From positions 434,001 to 498,000 of the forward strand of contig JAGMVK010000002.1 of NCBI GenBank assembly GCA_020747065.1: a DNA stretch of 64,000 nt. Direction: 5' to 3'. Of the stretch, positions 23,151 through 33,310 are shown piece after piece. The stretch is from Cadophora sp. MPI-SDFR-AT-0126. Its lineage: Eukaryota > Ascomycota > Leotiomycetes > Helotiales > Ploettnerulaceae. Each line of letters begins with the position of its first letter. The first letter of the stretch is position 1. A program made the position numbers and the translations under genes. A model generated the notes under the pieces. The model made no database searches. It saw nothing but the letters and a program-made list of their open reading frames with translations, and had not been told where the DNA came from.

Positions 23151-24975
23151 TAGGGAAGCTATAGAGTTTATTTCAATGTTTCTGGTTATTAGTAATCCCG
23201 CTATTAATTAAATTATATAGGGTACGTTAGTGTTACAGGCGGATACTTAAGGCCTAAAAAAGCAAAGACTTTGGATAAATAAAACTAGTTGTTTCTTGAT
23301 TAGCTCTTTAGTAGATTTTCGTGCTCCAACATAAATAGCAAGACCCGAAAATACTTTTAGTTAAAAGTAAACTTTCCATTATTATAAATATAGCGGCAGC
23401 TTACTAATAATCCACTAGTAACTTATTAATTAAAACGGTAGTGGAAGAAGAAGGAAGGAATATAAGCCTGGTATATAGAAATAAATACTATAGTTCTAAA
23501 TCCGACTCAACGAATACGCTAAAGCTACCCGAACTAGCCCCTTCTATAGGAGGCTAAAATATATAATTTAATATATACTAATATAATATAGATAAGATAT
23601 GTTGGAATCTAAATTCATAATGAAGGAGAAGAGCTATAAAGTCATTAGAAGAGAATACTAACTAGAGAATCTATATTATCTAGTATTTTAATCTCTATCA
23701 CTTACTCTAATTATAATCCTAAAAAGGCAGAATTAACTCCATTAATCTCTATTAAACTAATAACTAGATACTATAACCTACCTATTTTTATCTAAGAAAA
23801 ATTGCTAGATACAGTAAACGAGTTCTGAAGTACCCAAAGATATCTTGCAATATTTGCGGCCTAGAAACGTCCGTCTATAAATTAAATATAGTAGCGCCTA
23901 GTCCGTTAAAATCAGTTCTTAAAGCCCTAATAAGTAATCGTAGTAATAGATTATATTCAGCGATATTTCGTTTACTCCTATTCCCGAGATAACTACTCTA
24001 TTCACAAGGGTAGGATTAGTAATAATCCTTGAAATTTTCATATTTATTTGTATATCTAGCTTCGTAATAGTAAAGAAATTACAGGCTTAATTAAGGTAAA
24101 GGGTTTTCCGTCTAAGGACACCAGGAATTTATATAGAAGTACGTTTTAAAAGTCCCTTCGCTAAAGAATAAAAGCAGTAGTATATATATAAAGCTACTGG
24201 CGATAAGAAATATATAATCCTGCTATACCACTATTCACGAAAGCAGGCTTCTTTGCTAATTAGGCGTAGTTCTAATAGAGTAAATTCCTATATTATATCT
24301 TAGAGCTCGAAAGGTAATTTAGGAAAGAGAGTAAATATGTAAGGCGAAAGTAGTGATAACATTACTGAAGTTTACGCTTAGTTAATATTATATTGAAATA
24401 TATCGTTTTTCTAAAGCTTTTATAGGGCTTGGACAGTAGTAAAAGTCTATAAACAGCCCTAAGACTATAATAAGAGGTTAATACTGTGTTATAAGGAGCC
24501 AAATCCGTCACTTGATGCATTAATGAGATAATACTTTTAGACGCGCCCTAAATTTAGGTACAGTAGAATAGACTAATGAGTATCACTAAATTAATAAACT
24601 AAAGTCACCTAAAATATAATATCCAAGGTATGTATTTCTAGAACAAGGTCCGCTCTACTTTAATTATATTAACTTACGTAGTATATTTATTTCTTTAGAG
24701 TCTTAAAAGTTGCTAAAATCTCAAAATCTATATTTGCTATTACCTCTCGCGGATTAAACTTCGTGCTAGAGAGAATTTTGGCTCTCTATTGCCGCGTGAG
24801 CTACACGAGGCTTGCGGGCTAAGGGACTAATAATAAAGGGAGCTAAAACGGGCTCTCTATACCATTAAGCTATTATAATCCTATTCTGGCCTTCAATTAT
24901 AGTAGTATCTATTTATATTAGATAAAATAAATATATTAATAAGTATAAAGTATTTAGGCTAACTTTTAGTGATAC
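23151..24975. other. AT-rich RIP-type DNA, no gene recognised
   Basis: Dense stops in all frames and frequent TA-rich strings. A plus-strand stretch near 24200-24560 is moderately open with stops at possible Gln and Trp codons, but I could not match it to a family. It is probably decayed transposon or helicase 5' sequence. Confidence 0.5.
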
Positions 24976-25251
24976 TGTGGAGGGGAGGACCTCAATCCCC
25001 CATACGATAAGAGGGTAGCAAATACAAGGTATATAAGGTGTAAGGTTCAAGAAATAACAGATAGACGAAATCAAAAGATATCATTTATCTAAAGAGTACG
25101 AATTATTAATTAGAGAAAGAAGTGTAAATCCTATTAGAAGGAAAAGTACTATTATTAATAATAAGATCTCTTAAAGAAGGTCTTAACTTAAGTACAATGT
25201 GAAGTGCATAAGTCAGGTGATAAAAGTTTTACCGAGCTAATCCCCACCACA
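24976..25251. repeat. Long terminal repeat, copy 2 (solo LTR)
   Basis: It begins TGTGGAGGGG and ends CCCCACCACA and is closely similar along its whole length to the repeat at 4726-5002, in the same orientation. No retrotransposon coding sequence adjoins it. ATAC precedes and ATAT follows, which would be a 4-bp target duplication after one C-to-T change. Most differences between the copies are transitions, as RIP produces. Confidence 0.8.
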
Positions 25252-25420
25252 ATATAAGAATAATATAAGTAATAATCCTCGCTATCGACTACGAACAGCT
25301 ACAACAGCAACCTCCGCTATTTTAATCTAATAAACACGCTATAAGAGCTATCGCCGGCTCTTCTCTTATCCTAGAGCTACTATATATAGAGCTAATAGAG
25401 ATGAAATATATAGCTATATA

Positions 25421-26813
25421 CAGTCCCTGTCAACTTATATTAGCCGAAACGCGTGAAAACCGCGACTTTTCGCGATTCTGATTTCTTTCCTTCTTTAAAC
25501 CTACCACTAAAATGCAACAACAACGCAGAGCTCTCGGTACTATATCAAATAATCGTGTTATCAAGCCTTAGCTCAGTCCATATTTGCGAGGAAAAATCGT
25601 TGGAGCATTAATTAGGGGCGCAAAAGTTGGAGGTATCGCGAAGGCCCTAAACTAAGCTCGAACCACGGTTAACTACACCCTTTTGCAAGACAAATTACGC
25701 GACGAAGGAAAGAATCTCTCACGAACCTCTCGGCGGAAGATATATACGCTAGCAGACGAACGGAATCTGCTACGTCATGTACGAAAATATCCAAAGGATT
25801 CGCACTAATAGGTAATCGACGCCTGTAACCTCGATTGTAAGGTCTCTACCTTAAAGAAGATTCTGGCAAAGTACAATATACGCAATTATCGAGCTAGGAA
25901 AAGACCGAAACTTACGGAAGAACACGCGGCGAGGAGGCTACAATAGTGTTTAGACTACCGAGGTTAGACAGTCGAAGAATGGGGAATGATTACGTGGAGT
26001 GACGAGTGCTCTGTAGAGCGGGGTCGAGGAGGGGAAACCGAATGGGTCTTTCGTACCCCTGTGCAAAAATAGGATCGAGAAATGGTCCAGGAGTACGATT
26101 ATAAGAAGAATATGAAGATTATGGTATAGGCGAGCTTTTGGGACCTCGGAAGAACCGGCCTTTACATCATGGATCGAGACTTTGAGAGTGCAAAACACGG
26201 GTACTCGGCTGAGTCCTATTTGGAGGTCCTTAAGGCAGAAGTGAAGCCTTTATTCTGCGGGCGAGGACAACCACTCGATCAAGGCTACGAATTCATGCAA
26301 GACAATGCCTCTATTCATACTGCTGGTAAGGTTAAGGCGTGGTTCGAAAAGCACCGTATTCGATTGATTATTAATTAGCCTTCCTTCTCTCTAGATTTAA
26401 ACCCAATCGAGCACGTGTGGTAGCACCTCAAGAAACAAGTATATCGTATATTCCCTGACGTTGTAAACGACAAATCCGACTCGGAATATGCTCGTCAGAG
26501 GCTAGAGAGCTGTTTGCAAGCGGTATATGATACTTTGCCAAAGGAGTTATTCGATAGTCTATATCAGAGTATACCTGATCGAATTAAGGCTTATATTAAG
26601 GCAAAAGGGTGGCATACGAAATATTGAAGGGTTGCAAAGACCGAATTACTTCGGAATTAATTATGTGAAAAGAGGAGAACGAGACGATTAAATTGCGCTA
26701 ATCAGAATTGTAATTGTATTAGTAGTTGTTGAGTTATTTAATTCTTTGTAAAAGTAATGAAATGTTTGGAGTTTCTTCTCGCTTAAATGACAAGTATAAG
26801 TTGGCTAGTACTG
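25421..26813 (+). mobile_element. Tc1/mariner-type DNA transposon, 1393 bp, RIP-inactivated
   Basis: The ends CAGT...ACTG are flanked on both sides by TA, the usual target duplication. Imperfect terminal inverted repeats of about 25 bp share CAGT and CAACTTATA. The element holds one transposase frame (25512-26627) in the plus direction. All of this is seen directly. The family call follows from the TA target and the DDE transposase. Confidence 0.9.
25512..26627 (+). pseudogene. Tc1/mariner DDE transposase with RIP stops
   Basis: From ATG 25512 to TGA 26627 the frame is uninterrupted by indels (371 codons) but carries about ten stops, nearly all TAG or TAA at positions where Gln or Trp fits. 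The N-terminal HTH-like region reads LRGKIVGALIRGAKVGGIAKAL. The catalytic triad is ITWSDE, MQDNASIH and NPIEHVW, with 35 residues between the second Asp and the Glu as I count. In the last motif the Trp before the next Leu is lost (stop after HVW). The protein would cut and join transposon ends at TA sites. It is dead but colinear, so it was probably silenced recently. Confidence 0.88.
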
Positions 26814-27256
26814 TACATGTTATCCTTTCTATGGGGGGGTAAGTAATAATCTTAGATTTTAAAGATATAAAGCTAATAGAGATAGAATAAATAGGTAGGA
26901 GGATATAAGTGTATAAGTAATAATCTTAATTCTAAAGATATAGCTATTTAGGTAGAGATCTAATTAGAATAAATAGAAGAGCTAAATACTGATCCGAGAG
27001 ATGGAATAAGTAAGGGTATTAGGAGGGTGTTAGAAAGGTATTGGGAGACTGTTGGGAGGGAGCGATGATAAGCCTTAGTATGGGTTTTGCCCTATATATC
27101 TTAGGGTTTCCCTATACTTCTATATAAATGCAAAGGCTAGTTTATGAGATTATCCGTGTAGTAAGTTGGCTATCTCTCAATTGAAGGAGATTTCCGCTCT
27201 CGAGGAGTAGCTGCAAGGCAACTTAATCACCGTGAGACCGCATGCCAAAAGGTGGC
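26814..27256. other. AT-rich spacer, no gene
   Basis: TA-rich repeats of ATCTTAG..TTTAAAGATATA type occur twice (about 26855-26870 and 26920-26940). The sequence becomes less AT-rich towards 27180-27300, where the 3' end of the mevalonate kinase copy starts. Confidence 0.4.
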
Positions 27257-28690
27257 CTAGGAGTCAATCAGTTGTTCGATGATCTCTGATACAACAGCTC
27301 GCGTCCAGAATTTCTATTCTTCCCGATTTTCCCGATTTTCTTGCACTTCCACCCTAATCAGTTGTTCGATACCCTGAACACCAATAGTATTCTTAAACTT
27401 TTCTTAATTAATCTCTTCGCTGCCCTCTCTATTAGTACTATTTCGGAATATAGCGGGCTAAAGCACCTTAACTCCGTCAGTACCTAGGATAGTCTCATAC
27501 TTCTGAAATCCTTTTATAGTAAACTTCCGCTCTAGCTCTTTAATAGTTTCATCTTTAACATCTAATCAGAAGAGCGTGATAGCATATCCACTACCTTCAG
27601 TACTAGTGAGTTTTATCTAGCTGATATCCGTATAATCCACGAGCTCGCGAATGCGCTCTAATCAAGGGTAAGAGACACTTAATAAAATCAGAAATCCGTA
27701 GTTCATACGAATCAAAGTCCCTAAGTGTTTGAGAGTATTAGAGACGCTATTACTATTAAAATCAGTAGATAAAATAAGCTCTAGTGCAGAAGTTATAAGT
27801 TAGTTAATCCTATTTAATATTATCTCTATTATTATAGGAAGATTATGTTTTAATATCCTTACTTTCTCTACCTGCGTAGCTATTAAGCGTAGTTATTATA
27901 TATTAATAAGAAGAAGTAGTAGTTTCGAGAATATAGCGAGAGGAGTAATAGATAATAGTCCGGAGGAGTTTCTTTGGAAAATTATAGCCTTTTCACTTAT
28001 AGAAACCGTATTATCCACTCCACTAGGGTCTCCGTGTATGTATAACTTACCTACGAATGCCTATTAATTAATGCGCTTAATCTGGACCTCTACTTCTCCG
28101 GGAGATTGATTAGAATGAGGCCCTATAAGGGTGCGTATTTAAAGGAGTAGCGCTACACTTAAGTAGACGTAAACACTAGTACTACTACCTAGACCAGCGC
28201 TAATTAGAATAGTAGATCGAAGAGTGTAGATGAATCCAGGACTTTCCGGGGAGCTTAAGGAGAGAAAGAGGTAGAGGAAGGCGATCGCAGATTATATATA
28301 AATTTTTCGCTGCTTCTTTAGAAGGTTCTTCGATACGGCCTCTACATGCAATATAATAGCGTTAAGTAGTTCGGGGTTAAGGCAATTAATAACGAAGTAA
28401 TAGAACCTTTTCTTGGAAGTTTAGTGGAAAAGATTTTATAATAGAGTATCGATTTTCTATATATAATTTAAGCTAATGTCTCTGAAATTCAGCTTAATAG
28501 TGTATTAGGACTTGGAGAAGATGGTAATAAGGAGATACGATCTGAGAGAGATAGCTATAGTAATAGCTGGCTTATCGTATATAGTAGTATATTCACTAAA
28601 GATAATGACTTTTCCTAGTGCGGATACTATAAATATAAGTGCTATTAGCAACGAAGGTTTTCTCTCTATGGCCCTAAATTATAGACCCTG
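27257..28690 (-). pseudogene. Mevalonate kinase (ERG12-type) copy, RIP-inactivated
   Basis: Mevalonate kinase phosphorylates mevalonate in the sterol and isoprenoid pathway. The minus-strand frame shows the GHMP-kinase blocks in order: ALGKVIIFSEYTTIYDKPAI (family GKVI.FGEHAVVHGKPAI; about 28570-28630), LRSTILISAGLGSSTSV (ATP loop PI.AGLGSSAS; about 28170-28220), IHGDPSGVDNTVS (about 27985-28035), and LERIRELVDYTDIS-stop-IKLTSTEGSG (family WTKLTGAGGGG; about 27580-27660). Stops replace Trp and Gln, and Gly/Asp residues are changed in G-to-A fashion. Length (about 478 codons) fits a whole gene. The C-terminus carries the short repeat GIEQLI/IIEQLI. No large indel is obvious. It must be a duplicate, since the pathway is essential and an intact copy would be elsewhere. 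Confidence 0.85.
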
Positions 28691-29450
28691 TTAGCAGAGG
28701 GCTTGGTGGTTAAGCTACTAGTGGAAGGGGTTATTAGATAAACCGTTGAATAATATAGTGCAGCATTAAAGTAGGTGCGAGATACTTCTCGCGTAGAAAA
28801 TGTTATAAGATGTACTCAGGTATCGTGACTTCACAGAATAAATTAGCACGTTTAAATATATCAGCTAGAACTACCCCTAAGCTATTTCCTTCTATTCTAT
28901 ATTACGCTAAATACGTATCTATAAATAATTCCTATTACTTTTATATGAAGTAGTAAAGCGGAGAGGGAAATTTCTATATTTCTTCCTTAGCCTCATCACG
29001 TGAGTTTATTGCCTCAAGCTTATTATTATTATCTAGCTATATTACTTTTCAGTGGATGCGCTCGCTTAGTAGGGTCGAATCTCAGTTAGCTAATTATAGC
29101 TATGCAAAAGGGCCTAAGCTACTAATTATGGCTTATTCTAAAACTATTATTAATGGGTTTTCGTCTAATATCGAACCAATTAATTAACACTCCTAATCCC
29201 TACACATATGATGGAGCCGCTGGGATATTTCTTTGTTAGGACTCTGACGCGTTCATCACCTATCACCCTCCCTCTACCTTCGACAATTATATATATTAGA
29301 GCTATCTAGATGATTAAGTACGACTTTACATATAAGAACTGAACTGAACTGAGAATATTTAGCATGAAACTGAATTTTCTGGAATCTTATATTAGAAGAG
29401 TTCTCTGTCTTTAGCTAGAATTAATAAACCCTACTACAGGGAAGAATTGT
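28691..29450. other. Probable decayed upstream region of the mevalonate kinase copy
   Basis: No coding motif is seen on either strand. Stretches of more normal composition (29200-29300) contain pyrimidine-rich DNA (CACCCTCCCTCTACC) such as fungal promoters have, which suggests that the duplication included the gene's upstream DNA. Confidence 0.35.
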
Positions 29451-29459
29451 CGAATACCA

Positions 29460-30500
29460 CCTATAATATGCACTTATTAAAGAGCAGCTTCCAGATACTT
29501 GATTATTCCAGCGACCTCGAGGGTGCGCAAGTCGACAATCGTGATAACGGGAGACGGATAATTAGTGAAGCTTAAGAGCGGTATCATAATGAGATTAACG
29601 GAGCTAAGAAAACTGCAGATACAGAGAACGTAAATGGAAAGCCGGCGCCCGATTATAGAAGCAGGCGCTTAGTAAATTTCTCCGATTATAAAACGCAGGT
29701 AAAGTACTTTATGGACTCTATTAAGAGACGTAATACTTCGTACGAGTCTTTCGCGGCTTAGTTTTATTAACCTCCCTTAGCTCTTCGAGAGTAATAGCGT
29801 GACGTGTTCAGGCCCGAGTCTTCCTATAACTACGCGCATTCAAGTTAATATTTTCCCCAGGCTCTGTAACAGTTGGTACCGATAGCTGCTATAACTCAAG
29901 TAGAACTGAAACGTCCTTCGACGATTACAGTGGAGTTATCGAATCGTATATTTAAGTATTAGGCGAAGCGTATCTATTAACTGTCTAAGATTCTCTAAGT
30001 AACTGGTCAGTTAGGTCCACTTCGTTATTATAGGCGTTATAGTTATACCCGTCTAGTGGTTCTAAAGAGACAGGAGTTAAGGAATTAGTCAGTTACTGCG
30101 CAGGTATCGGAACCCCGTTATTATAGGCGTTATAGTTATAGTTATCTGGTGTACCTGAAGAGATTGAAACTAAGGGATCGTTCGACGGTTGCTACGTAGA
30201 TATTAGGATATCCGGCGAAGTTTGTGTATTATCTCTATTCATGTATACCTACAATGCATCTTTTCTTTTAGTTACCTACTTGTAACTAATGTCTTAAGTA
30301 TTCCTAGTATGCCTGTATGCGGTTTGGAAAGCTTTGAATAAAACACGAGGATTATCGCAATTAAGGAGATATTAATAATATTCGATAGTAGCTGCAGTGT
30401 TATTAGCTGCACTTCTATCGACTCCACTACTAGATGCTTTATAAGTTACTAGGTGCGACGATGCAGGGATCTATACCGCGTAATAAGCGTAGAAGTTAAG
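29460..30500 (+). pseudogene. Unrecognised RIP-degraded gene with internal repeat
   Basis: The plus-strand frame starting near SSDLEGAQVDNRDNGRR continues for several hundred codons with RIP-type stops. It contains a duplicated block, RYYRRYSYTRLVVLKRQELR and RYYRRYSYSYLVYLKRLKLR, 105 bp apart in DNA (about 30020 and 30115). The composition is basic and Tyr-rich. I do not recognise the family. The long consistent frame and the internal repeat support a former protein-coding gene. Confidence 0.4.
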
Positions 30501-31320
30501 CGTCTTACTATTAAATACGACTATAAGAGTCTAAGTTCTACTATAGAAATTGTTATCGGACTTACTAATATATATATATAGCATATACTCCCTCCGTTAT
30601 AAGTGCTCTATCATATGTATATTGCAATTTTACTTCCTTCATGTCGCTATTAGTACTCTTAAATTCAATAGTATAAGTAAGTATCGCCTTATTATATAAG
30701 GAAAGAGTAAGGTCTCTAGAAAGTACCTTAACCGCGGTTAGAAGGTAGTTAGTCTTACAGTAAGACTTAATAATATCTAGTTATGTATCACTGAGGCCCG
30801 TAGTAAGATAGTTGTCAATTACCGACCAAGTATAATTAAGTCTTTGGAAATAGCCTGAAATTCCTCGCTCTTTCGTTCGTTTTACAAGGAGTAGGTAAGC
30901 GGAAATCTCTACGCCAAGCTTATTCTCGTAATCCTCAGTAAGTATAAGATATTCTTTATAATCTAATCTATTAGGTAGCTCTGACTCTTATAATTAGTTA
31001 AGTAATTTTCTGGCTTTAGCGACGTTATCTGGAGCTTATGCGTTGAAGCTAGTATAAACGACTTTGTTTTACTATAGTTTTATGCTAAAATCCTTATTAG
31101 TAGTTGTAGTTATTAAAAACGATTATTTAGTAGACTTCTTCCTAGCAGATTTCCTTTGTTATCCTCTTATTTTTTCGAACGCTTTTAAATTTTTCTTTGT
31201 TAGATAGGCATATTTTGGAGGTCTTTCAGTACTAGTCTCAATAGATCTGTTAGATCTCTGTTTCCGAGTCTGGTAGTTATAAGTTTAAGGTGAATAGGAA
31301 TATTCTAGTATATATTAGTA
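30480..31320 (-). pseudogene. RIP-degraded gene, resembles fungal DUF7924-type proteins
   Basis: The minus-strand frame reads RPPKYAYLTKKNLKAFEKIR, then PDNVAKARKLLN, EYLILTEDYENKLGVEISAY, VKRTKERGISGYFQRLNYTW, VLSRDLTLSLYNKA and YTIEFKSTNSDMKEVKLQY, with stops at former Gln and Trp codons. This resembles a common fungal protein of unknown function (I recall it as DUF7924). The family link is from memory and weak. The reading frame itself is clear for about 270 codons. Confidence 0.45.
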
Positions 31321-31501
31321 CACTACTTGTTGAAAATAATAATAATAATCTACCTTGAAACTATGTTCTTGAAGGTACTGGCGCCGATACTTTAATAGGG
31401 GTCGAAGTTAGCACACGTGTATATAAGGTTACTCTAATAAGCTATGAAGACTAAGGATTTATTAGCCGTTGCTCGAGAGGGCTTTAGGACCCTATAATAT
31501 G

Positions 31502-31578
31502 AGGTATTAATATAAAGCGCTGCCTTAATTGCAGGCGGGAGCTTTATCTGCGCTAGCCTAGACTTAATATTAATACCT
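31502..31578. repeat. Inverted repeat with nested hairpin
   Basis: The arms AGGTATTAATAT and ATATTAATACCT face each other across about 50 bp, which hold a smaller palindromic GCC...GGC stretch. It could be a fragment of a short inverted-repeat transposon; no full element was delimited. Confidence 0.4.
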
Positions 31579-32134
31579 TCGTAGTTATTAATAAATAGAC
31601 TATTATGCTATAATATACTTAAGATTATTTGATTTAAATTCAACTGTAGTCGTAGAGAAGCGCGAGGCTTATAGATCCGCGTAGATCGCAGCTTTATAAT
31701 AAACTTAAGTAATTATAGATAAAGTGTAGTGATAAGTGTTTTAATAAGGAATAAGGTTTAGACGCATAAAAGCTAAGTTTAAGATAATATTGCATCCTTA
31801 GTAAAGGCAATTATCTAAGCGATTTAATTTATTCGCGTTTAATTTAAAACATAATTTAGTGGAGTTATATAGGGATTATAAAGAGTTAATTAATTAATTC
31901 GCTATTAGATAATAAACCTAATTAACTAACAGAAGCTACTTCTACTGGTTTCGAGGAATAAGTTATAATTAGTAGTTCAGGTTATTTAGTATAGCTATGA
32001 TTTACTAGTTACAGGTATTAACCCTACTTAATCAAGTACGGAACCCTTCACTGAAAAATAATACAGAAGCTTAGATTCCGCCGATACTTACAAAGGATAA
32101 TTAGAGCCTAAAGCTATAATAATTACGTGATAAA

Positions 32135-32356
32135 TGTAACGACGCAATATTACTAAGTGCAGTATCAAGTATGGGAGCAAGAGGGTAGGCAAATAGTAAT
32201 ATTATAGGTTTAGTACAAAGGAAACAAGAAGGTAAGGAGCTCTTATAGGAGGAGCGGTTCTATATATATATAAATCTAGTTCGGCTTTCATTCAGTAATA
32301 TTCCGACTAAACCTGAATACCCCTATTTCCAGTACTTCTGTTACTTTAATGTTATA
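32135..32356 (-). repeat. 3' LTR of the 7.76-kb retrotransposon
   Basis: 222 bp, starting TGTAACGACGC and ending GTTATA (from CGTTACA by RIP-type changes). It is the 3' LTR because the reverse transcriptase reads on the minus strand. The flanking base string is ATAAA. Confidence 0.9.
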
Positions 32357-32839
32357 TTATCCCCCTCTTATAAGAGAGCTTGCCCCTAAGCTCTGAATTA
32401 TATTTCCATATAGAATTATTATTGTATAAAATAGTAGAGATATATAGCTTTAGTAAAAAGATTTTAGAGGAAGTGTTAATCCGGTAGTATTAATTAATAA
32501 TAATAGTAATAGTAAGTGAGGTAATAATCTAATTATAAAGCTGTTCAAAAGGTATTTGAACTAGGTCTAGTAAGGCTATAATTGCTTACTATTATACGTA
32601 TTATAGTACTTAATAGCGCAGATCTTTAGAATTCTAACTTTCTTCTTTAAATAACTATAACTTCAAGCTCTATAAGTAAATCTTATATATAAAGATTTAT
32701 TAATTTATATATATTACTAATATATTTTAATAGTCTATATTAAATAAAATAAGTAATTCAAGAGTAAATTAAGTTTTAAATTTCTAATAGTTTAATAGTA
32801 ATTTGGAATTAATTCAATGTATTAATATAAATAGTACTT

Positions 32840-33310
32840 ACTCTAATCCCCGTTAATGCCCTTAAGTCCGCTTACCGTAAGTATTATATCTAATATATTC
32901 GTCTACTTACTACAGAACTAGACTATATTTATAAATTTAATAGTACTAAAAGTAAAAAGTATATGTACTACAAAAAGCAAGTAAAAAAGTATAATCTTAT
33001 AAGTACTTTCCATTTCCTTTTTCTAAATCCCGATTATTATAAATATAATTCAATTATGATCCAGATAAGCTAAAATACTGATTTCTATACCAGATTCTGT
33101 ATTATATAATTAAGGAATATTATAAGCTCTTCCTCACTATTACCGCTAAAAACAATAAGGGTATTATTTCTGCTTCCTAAAAGATTAATGCCGGATTACG
33201 TATTACTACCGCTAATACCTTTAAAACATAAAGTAAGCTGCAGTTAGAATTATTGAAGGAAACCCATACTCTTCACTAAGCTATTACAGATCTAGCCGCA
33301 TAATAAGCTA
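32840..33310 (+). pseudogene. Antisense frame inside the retrotransposon, former Cys cluster
   Basis: On the strand opposite to the polymerase, a frame reads ALKSAYRKYYI...LLTTELDYIYKFNSTKSKKYMYYKKQ, then later LRNIISS and QLELLKETHTLH-type sequence in a nearby frame. Many Tyr codons are TAT in positions that would be TGT (Cys) before G-to-A RIP, giving CxxC...C...CxxC-like spacing. This suggests an accessory or antisense ORF with a zinc-binding segment near the 3' LTR. It is inference from RIP logic; the frame is not continuous. Confidence 0.35.
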
